Positions 56,401 to 64,000 of a stretch of DNA of 64,000 nt are shown piece by piece. The notes under the pieces were generated by a model, which worked only from the letters and a program-made list of their open reading frames with translations, ran no database searches and was not told the DNA's origin. This stretch comes from Macquaria australasica. Its lineage: Eukaryota; Chordata; Actinopteri; Centrarchiformes; Percichthyidae. Location of the stretch: NCBI GenBank assembly GCA_005408345.1, contig SEMN01000144.1, positions 124,001-188,000 on the forward strand, written 5' to 3'. Each line of letters starts with the position of its first letter. The stretch's first letter is position 1. Position numbers and translations under genes: made by a program.

Positions 56401-59400
56401 AAAGTCCATGGTTTAAAAATTCTTAATACAAAGAATAATAAGTGACCTTTTTGTAGTTTAAGGTGACAATCAACAGTTTTACAGACGTCTCCTTTTTATT
56501 ATGGACATCTATGGGGAAAATGGCCAGTGGGACAAACTGGCAGCAAGGCTGAGTGCTGGCATCATATCCAGCTCTCTTAATACATCTGTGGCCCAGCCAA
56601 GAAAAAGTCCAGCACATAACTCCGTGTAACACTGCAACATGTAGTTTATACGCTTTGTACAGATTAAACAAACAAGATAGAACGTGTGAGCTTTAGAGGT
56701 GCTAGTAGGCAGGTTTTGTTATCTTTGCACAGGGCCAGACCAGCTGTTAACCCCCGGTTTCCACTCTTTATGCTAAGCTAAGCTAACTGGCACCTGGCTC
56801 CCACTTCATATATACCCATAGAAACATGAGAATGGTATCTACGTTCTCATCAAACTCAACAAGACAGCAAATAAGCATATTTACCAAATTGCAGAACTAT
56901 TGCTTTAAGTTAGGGAGTTCTGTTCTGTTTAAATACTATCTATAGGTTATCAACAATTAAATACAAGTCAAAAGAGCCCAAAGTGATGTCTTGTGATGAT
57001 GAGAAGTGGACAGAAGCAAGCTATTTTTAGTACTTGTAAAACTGAACAGTATTCAGTATTACAAACAAATAACAATCAATGCGATGTAAATGAATTGGAC
57101 TTTGCATATCGGCTGAATCTGTGCTCTTTGTGCTTTTCTTGCAGGATCAATGAAGTCGGTGCAGTTCTCCCCGGACCACTCTGCACTGCAAAGTATCCTG
57201 CAGAACGAGGGAGTGAAGGATGGAGGGCCTGTGGGTGCCACACCGCGAAACTCTGTCTGTCCATCAGGCAGAAGCACTTCAAGCTACACAGTATGTTTGT
57301 ATTTGTTTTCACTTGGGTTCTTCTACTCGATTGTTTTTTTTTTTTTTAGCTTATTACATTGCTTTTGAAACACAAACACGGTTTCATTCACTGTGTTGCT
57401 CCCTTTCTCAGGCTCAGAGAGTGCCGGTTAGAAAGAGTCATGCAGAGGCGACTAGAGGACCAGTAGGTAAGATGCAGAATCGTTTTTCTTGCTATCTCAT
57501 GAAACCTAATGCATCCTTATCTCTTTGTCCTTTTACCCTGATGTGACGTGGCTGTTTTTATCCTAAGCAGTAGCACTCAAAAAGACTCCGCTGCAGAAAT
57601 GGACTCCACAGAGAGTCCGCAACACCAGGCATCAGCCCATGTCTGCTATGGTTAGTATACACGTGTTGTGTGTTTACACCCTTGTCTGTTTGGTACGTAG
57701 TGTTTCTCGCGGTCACTCCCTCATCTCACGATGCTGCTGTTTTCAGAAATGGCATCTGCCGACACAGCAGTCACTGTACACCGGCACTCCCGGGGTGCAG
57801 AGCTGCAAAACCAACCTTCAGCCCCGGCAGGAGGTGAGAGCAGGAAATCATGTCAATTTTATAATGTGTCTAGAGAGCTTTTACACAAATCTGTTCAGGA
57901 AAGTGCTGTACAAAAACAGTCTAACTAAAAGACAAACATGATCTGTATGTACAGAGGACGTTTGTGTAACAGGAGGAAATAAAAGGATATATCTCTCTGT
58001 AGTTCTGAAAATGCTTAAATAGGGGTTTCTGTACTTTTTAGTAATGTCATTCTTAGCTGGGTAAAATCTGGATTTCACAACTGAGATAATCTGCCTGTCA
58101 AAACTCAACCTTCTTAGAAATTTCAAAATATTTTTGATGTGGGCTTTGACATTAGAGGATGGATGACTAAGATATTGGATAATAGCCTTTGTGAAAATAG
58201 CCTTTTGACATTAAAACAACCCCATGTAATTTAGGGATCTCACCAAGATTTTGGATGCCAAATCTGGCCTGCAATAGGGTGTTGGGTGGCCCGCCGACCA
58301 TTTTCTAATTCACAATAAAAATAAATTGATTCACAATGGGAATGTTTTGTTTATGCCAATTAGTAAATATTCAATAATGTCCCTTGACAGTTGAAGTTGC
58401 ATATTAGCCTATCAGCGATCTGTGCAGTAGTGACACTTGATTTCTGCGAAAAGTTCATGTACATCTGACCTGCGCAGGTCTTGTGGGAGAAGTTTATCTT
58501 CAGGTCTGTCTGCCTGGCAGAAATTCCTAAGGGCAAACTTCTCCCAAGTACCTGCTCGGAGCTGCTCCGACTGGATTTGCCTCTTGGCAAAGATGAGTGA
58601 GGACAGTGAATGTTGAAAGGCTGACAATGAAAAATGGACAAATGAATTTGCCTTTATTTTGCCACCTCATACCAATCCTGTAGTTCTGTATGCAAGGTTG
58701 CTAAAATCAGGTGCCAAGTCAAAACACAGCTTCATTACAGCATTCCCGTCTGGTAGCACTACAAGATGTCTGATAAATGTTAATGTTTGTTTAATAATTG
58801 GCCCCTGGCCTCCATTTTGCAAAAGTGGCCCTGATGTATAAAGCAGTAGTTTTGATCCAAAGCATTTTTACTACCATCACAGCATATATTTTTAGCCAGA
58901 CATAAACATCTTGTGCTGCGTATCACAATTCATGTGACTTTCTTGTTTGTGTGCAGGAGGTTGTCCAGAGATTATTTGATGATCAAGAGGACGAGCAGAG
59001 CACGAATGTGTCGGACAAAGATCCTGAGACACAAGCAGAGCAGCTCCCAGTTCAAGCCACAACTGTAAGAAGTGAACCTTACAGCTATACAGAGATCCAT
59101 ACTGAATTAAGGTCTTGTTATTTATTTCTTTTAAAATGACTATATGCTATTTGGTGTCCCCTGTCTCCCTCACTCCTCTAGACTAAATCCCACTGTGAAG
59201 AAAAGGTGGAGACGAGCAGGGCCAACAGCGACGAGGACGAGGAGCAGGAGCAGAGGACTGAGGGAGGACAGCCGTTCTTCCAAGCACCGCAAAGAGAGTC
59301 TGTCATTTTGTTCTCAACTGGCAAAAAGCTGTTCAGAACCCCATGTTTTGAAAAGCAGGAGAGCTCGGCCCATCACGAGCGGCATGGCCCGGTTTCATCA

Positions 59401-60652
59401 GAACAGAGAAAGGTGCTGCCAGTACATGAAGAGATGTCATCTGTGTCAGAACCAACCTGTCGGATCAACCCTTATGTTCAGAGTCTGTACAGAGGTAACA
59501 CTGATATCTCACACTCCCCATAATAATTCATCTTATAGTGTTACACATACAATAAACAATTGTGATTTTTTTTTCTCTCCCTGAACTGTGACTGTAAGGC
59601 CGTGTGACTTTTTCTATTACAGACCTCGTTGTTCAGAAGACTGGTGCTCTGAGTCTTGCAGTGGCGATGATGCAAAAGCGCCTTCCTTCTCTGGAGGAGA
59701 TGCGTATGGACGATGAGGTGGCCACCTACACCTCAGTGTCTGCCCACGCTGCTCCCGAGTTTCTCCCCCTTCGGCCTCGCTGTGGAAACCCGCTGGCCTC
59801 CATCCTGCACTTGGAAGACTCCTCTGTGAGTATACCGCAGACAGTGTGCATGTAAAGAAAAGAAGTATTAACGGAGCTATGTGTCGCTTTTTTACATTAA
59901 ATAACTGCTATAATAGTTTTGAAAGGATTCATCAATCTATTTTTTTTTAAACGATAAGCGTTTAGTCAATAAAGTATATGAAAGGACAAATGACCAGCAT
60001 AAGTCACCAGAGAAAAACATGATGTGTTCAAATTGCAGGTGGTTACCGAAAAACATTTGAATGCATCCTCTGGGACAATTAGTATCCGTAACAAATTTCA
60101 TGGTAATATGGATGGTAGTTGTTGGGATAATTTGTTTGTAAAAAGTTTAACAGACAGATGGACAGACCTTCTGACTGACATTGCCTTCAGCTACCGAAGG
60201 AAAAAACAAACCGTTGTAAAGCGACAGAAATTGTCTGCATTATCACAGCACTGCAGGTTTTGAACAGAAATCGTGATGAATTTTTTCTGTACAGATTAGT
60301 GAGCTTTAGTGTTTTTTTTGGGGTTTTTTTTACTTTGGACAGAGCTAGGCTTGGTGCCCCCCTTGCTTATTTCTCAAAATATTAAACTACTCCTTTTAAT
60401 TTACAACATAGTGTAGCGCTACAGCCGGACAACATCACATTTAGTTTAACTGTGACATCCAACACCACACGTAGCACTTGTAGAACTAGACGTTAAAATG
60501 TGCATACATATTTTCTGTATATATACACACAGATATAACCACTTAATATAAATATTTATCTTTGTTTTGTTTGCCAGAGATTTGTTCCAATTGGCTGCGA
60601 GCTCTCGTCTGGACCTCCTTCTCCACACGGCTCTCCACTACAGGAGAGATGA
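53425..60652 (+). CDS. troap: Trophinin-associated protein (tastin)-like
   Basis: Exons: 53425-53486 (the exon itself starts near 53400), 53708-53945, 54039-54555, 54997-55115, 55226-55277, 57145-57290, 57412-57466, 57571-57650, 57747-57833, 58957-59064, 59182-59494, 59623-59825 and 60578-60652, in frame for 684 residues. The protein is largely disordered, Ser/Pro/basic-rich, with no membrane segment. Residues about 273-330 and 330-397 are a repeated module: FxPDHxALxSxLxNEGV, then xQRVxVxKS. A second conserved block is MMQKRLPSLEEMRMDDEVA near residue 600, followed by NPLASILHLEDSSRFVPIG. TROAP is a cell-cycle-regulated spindle and centrosome protein. The name rests on memory of these motifs and on the promoter. 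Another mitotic scaffold is possible. Confidence 0.6.
55900..56908. repeat. About 1-kb TIR-type repeat inside the troap-like intron
   Basis: The left end TTAAAGGAATAGTTGGACAT and the right end AGAACTATTGCTTTAA are imperfect inverted repeats. The interior (TAAGCTAAGCTAACTGGCAC, GTTCTCATCAAACTCAAC) is wording I recognise from a common teleost DNA repeat. No transposase. It sits between the two halves of the duplicated exon module. Confidence 0.55.
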
Positions 60653-61078
60653 CTTGCATTTGTTTTCCTGTGAATATCCAGAGTGGATAAGCTTACTCTG
60701 GTGTACCGATGAGACTTTCTTTTAATGGAACCATTTGTCCAACACTGTTATTGCCAGCCTTAATACATGTCCAAAGAACACTGCTGGTATTCAGTTTTAA
60801 AAAATGAAGGATATTTCTATTAAATAATGCATCTTTTACACTGCACACACTCATATTAGTCATTTATGTAGATGCACATTAGTTTAATTGTTTATGACAT
60901 GAATCAAAAGCTAAATGTTAGAAAAATAACTGTTTTAAAAGGTCAATGAAGACTCTGGATTTGATCAGTGTTATAGCTATAGTATACATACAGAATAGGA
61001 TGCTCAGAGCATCGTTATTTGCAATTGTTTAACACACCAGAATCTTCTTGTGTAGATTGATTGATGTACAGTGTTTAT

Positions 61079-61084
61079 AATAAA
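61079..61084 (+). promoter_or_regulatory. Polyadenylation signal of the troap-like gene
   Basis: AATAAA 427 bases after the stop codon, followed by GT-rich DNA (TATGTAACTGTCTGCC). From there to 62100 I see no gene. An 83-codon minus-strand frame at 61796-62047 has no recognisable content. Confidence 0.55.
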
Positions 61085-62111
61085 TTTATATATGTAACTG
61101 TCTGCCCATGTATATTTTTTCTGTCAGCTTTTGAATAATTATTTAAATAATGAATTTATATTATTTAAAGGGACACCCCACTGATTTTACACTTACAGTA
61201 ATGTTCAGTTTCCATGAGGAGCACTGATCAGCCTTGTGAAAACGGTTGTATAATGTATTTCTAAAGTCTGACAAACAATAACAAAACAAATAACAAAAGG
61301 TGTAACAGAAAGCTTGAGCTACAGACTGTCGGCGTGGAGTTTGAAAGATGTGTTCGCTGCATCTTAGTCAGGATATATCAGCATCTGTCTCTTGTGAATC
61401 CCACAACTTCATGGAAGTGCAGTACGAAATCGCCGGAGTGCCTCTTTAACTATCGTCACCATAATCACGTTTTCTTCTGGCTGCTGACTGCGACCAGAGT
61501 CTCCTATTAGAGCTTCAGGCAGTTATTTTACAGTTACTTGAACTCCTCAGCGTTAAGACGTGGAAAAGATCAGCTTTATTGCATGAAACAAGATATGCCT
61601 GCCTCTGGGCCAGAGTCCAAGCCTTTTTTTCTGGAAAGGTGCACATATCGGCGTCATGTTAAGTCAAGTGACACGGTATCCTGTTTAGAGAGAAGACAGT
61701 ACTAGTACTTCAGTACAGTACATGTGAAATACATCCTGCTGCTGAGTCAGCTTGACACTGACGGGCAGTTTTCTGTGGAGCTTTTCCCCCTATCTTTAAT
61801 CAAGAGGGTGGTCTTTCAGTTTGAGAGCATGTTTTATTGAATTCGTGTTCAGAGATCGTGTTCGCTCCTGAAACGCCTGCTCTCTGATTTCTGCTCTGCT
61901 CTTGGATCTTTTTTGTGCAACAATCCTGTCAAAATTCCCCAACCAACACAATGCCAGCTGTAGTGTTAACCCAGGAAACGACCGCTGCCTCGTTGCAGCA
62001 TCCCGCAGGTTACTCTTTAACCGGGATGATCCCCTCCCGCCCTCCACGGCTCTATTATATGTACAGTTAATATATATATAGCAGCGCCCGTACTGTTTAT
62101 TTTACTATAAT

Positions 62112-62575
62112 AGCTAGTAGCCGTATAGCACACCGACAGAAGGCCGCTGAGAGGAAAACGACGTCACCTCTGGAGCAGGACAACATGGACCGCCAAAGTC
62201 AAGGACCTCAAGTAAGTTTTTTACTTTCATGGTGCTATTACTTAACGTTTTTATGTAATTTTTTTTATTTTGCCGTACTTTGTACGCTTGCATGGATGTC
62301 CTGAATCAACATCAGCTCCCGCTCATTGACACATGCCGGCGCCTGTTGTGTTGTTAGTTGCCTAGCAACATTGTTACCATAACTACAACACTCAAAGCCA
62401 AGGATATTATCATGGATGTATTCTAGTGCCGCAAATATGACTTTGTCAATTAATTTTGAAGGTAGTAATAGCACCATTAAAATAAAAAACTTACTTGAGG
62501 TCCTTGACTTTGGCGGTCCATAGCGTTTTCCTCTCACCGGCCTCCCGTCAGTGTGCTATACAGCTACTATACGGG
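62112..62575. repeat. Inverted duplication carrying two copies of a 9-codon candidate first exon
   Basis: The left arm (about 62112-62253) and the right arm (about 62458-62575) are reverse complements with few mismatches. The left arm has an extra 24-25 bases before the ATG. Each arm contains ATG then eight codons (MDRQSQGPQ) and at once GTAAGT: + strand 62185-62211, - strand 62521-62495. The shared DNA continues on both sides, upstream (AGAGGAAAACG, TATAGCACAC) and into the intron-like part (GGTGCTATTACT). The roughly 200-base centre is unrelated. It could be a fold-back transposon or a real inverted duplication of a gene start. Confidence 0.7.
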
Positions 62576-63904
62576 CCCAGACGGCATCAGCTCCAAACTT
62601 CTGAAGTCCTGTGCGGACCAGCTGTGTGGGATTGTTGAACACCTGTTCAACCTGAGTCTGAACCTGGGGAGGGTGCCAAAACTGTGGAAAACATTGTGTC
62701 TGGTTCCTGTGCCGAAGGCCCCACACCCCAAGGACCTCAATGGCTACAGGCCAGTGGCATTGACCTCTCACCTGATGAAGACCCTGGAGAGACTGGTGCT
62801 TGTTCACCTGCGTCCGCTGATGAGCCCATGTATGGACCCTCTGCAGTTTGCCTACCAACCTGGCATTGGGGTGGATGATGCTGTCATTTACCTACTTCAA
62901 ACATCCCTCTCTCACCTAGAAAAGGCTGGAAACACTTGTTTTTTGATTTATCCAGTGCTTTTAACACCATCCAGCCCAGGATTCTGGGGGACAAGTTGGA
63001 GCACGCTGGGGTGGACCATCACCTGGCAGCATGGATCCTGGACTACCTCACAAACCGACCACAGTATGTGAGGTTACAGGACTGTGTGTCTGACACACTT
63101 CTCTGCAGCACAGGGGCTCCACAGGGAACCGTTCTGGCGCCTTTCCTGTTCACCTTCTACACAGCGGACTTCACCCATAACACTTCGAACTGTCACCTGC
63201 AGAAGTTCTCTGACGACTCTGCCATCGTCGGCCTCATCACCAACGGGGATGATGGGGAGTACAGAGAACTGACCCAGGGCTTTGTGGGTTGGTGTCAGCA
63301 GAACCGCCTCCAGATCAACGCGAGTAAAACCAAAGAGCTGGTGGTGGACTTCGGCAGGCGCAAACTCCCTCCACCTACACCAGTGAACATCCAGGGAACG
63401 GACATTGAGATTGTGAGATCGTACAAGTATCTGGGTGTTCACTTGAACAGCAAACTGGACTGGTCAGACAATACGGACGCTCTGTTTAAGAAGGGCCAGA
63501 GCCGTCTCTTTTTGCTCAGGAGACTAAGGTCTTTTGGAGTGCAGGGGGCGCTCCTGAGGACTTTCTATGACTCTGTGGTGGCATCAGCCGTCTTGTATGG
63601 GGTGACCTGTTGGGCCAGTGGCATCTCTTCCAGGGATAGAAAGAGACTGGACAGACTGGTAAAGAAGGCCAGCTCTGTCCTTGGATGCCCTCTGGACCCA
63701 GTGGAGGTGGTGGGTGGCAGGAGAATGGTGGCCAAGCTATCATCACTACTGGAGAACACTTCCCACCCCCTACATGTCACTCTTTCAGCACTGGGCAGCT
63801 CCTTCAGCGACCGGCTGCTCCACCCGCGGTGTCTGAAGGAGAGGTACTGTAGGTCCTTCCTGCCTGCTGCTGTCAGACTCTATAATCAGTACAACTCCCG
63901 GTAA
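62573..63904 (+). mobile_element. 5'-truncated, frame-broken L2-like LINE
   Basis: Reverse transcriptase sequence starts abruptly at GPDGISSKLLKSCADQL. It runs through LNGYRPVALTSHLMKTLERL to HLEKAGNT (about 62935), where the frame breaks. It resumes one frame over at MFFDLSSAFNTIQPRILGDK, with a few codons missing, and then continues GAPQGTVLAPFLFTFYTADF, FSDDSAIVG (active-site box), YKYLGVHL and FLPAAVRLYNQYNSR to a stop at 63902-63904. No endonuclease domain is present. The element is dead through truncation and the break, but otherwise young-looking. Its 3' tail should lie just inside or beyond the window edge. Confidence 0.88.
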
Positions 63905-64000
63905 TCTACACTTGACTGTCAGTGTGCAGACTATTCGCTACTATACTTCATCTGCTGCTGTGCATTATCTTCATACATATATTGTATTCATGATGTTATC

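Noticed and set aside
62112..62575. Simple terminal-inverted-repeat transposon as full explanation
   Set aside because: No target duplication is visible at the arm ends, and both arms carry an ATG plus donor, so I left the nature open rather than calling a transposon.

Overview
The window is nuclear DNA from a ray-finned (probably percomorph) fish. The genes have many short exons with GT-AG introns. The introns and spacers carry short TIR elements, LINE remnants and microsatellites of the teleost type, and no bacterial features are visible. Seven multi-exon protein genes can be rebuilt exon by exon. Reading frame was checked across every junction from the phases of the visible splice sites; no database search was run.

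Layout: (1) 1-9.9 kb, + strand: inava (innate immunity activator, CUPID domain). Its ORF is complete except for one apparent missing base in a C8 run. (2) 10.1-15.4 kb, - strand, tail-to-tail with inava: an IRAG/LRMP (MRVI1-domain) gene. Two small 3' exons restore a C-terminal membrane anchor, and a third exon could give an anchorless product. (3) 17.0-50.2 kb, - strand: five genes head to tail, rpl10a, fance, a makorin (mkrn4-like), ppard and def6. Except for the makorin, this is the gene order and orientation I recall for human 6p21 (DEF6-PPARD-FANCE-RPL10A). (4) 52.6-61.1 kb, + strand: a gene resembling TROAP/tastin, with a CCAAT-box promoter and a duplicated two-exon module. (5) 62.1 kb to the end: a fold-back structure carrying two inverted copies of the same 9-codon candidate first exon, abutting a 5'-truncated, frame-broken L2-like LINE.

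The genes do not form one pathway. They cover innate immune and junction signalling (inava), ER membrane calcium-signalling scaffolding (IRAG family), translation (rpl10a), interstrand crosslink repair (fance), ubiquitin ligation (makorin), lipid-sensing transcription (ppard), Rho/Rac signalling in immune cells (def6) and mitosis (troap-like). About half of the window is intron or spacer. At least six copies of one hAT-like TIR family are present, one with a perfect 8-bp target duplication. There is also a 155-bp palindromic element with a perfect 6-bp target duplication, and remnants of at least three LINEs. I found no tRNA, rRNA or CRISPR array. The observations most worth following up are the inverted first-exon duplication near 62.3 kb, the alternative IRAG C-terminus, and the reduced makorin between fance and ppard.
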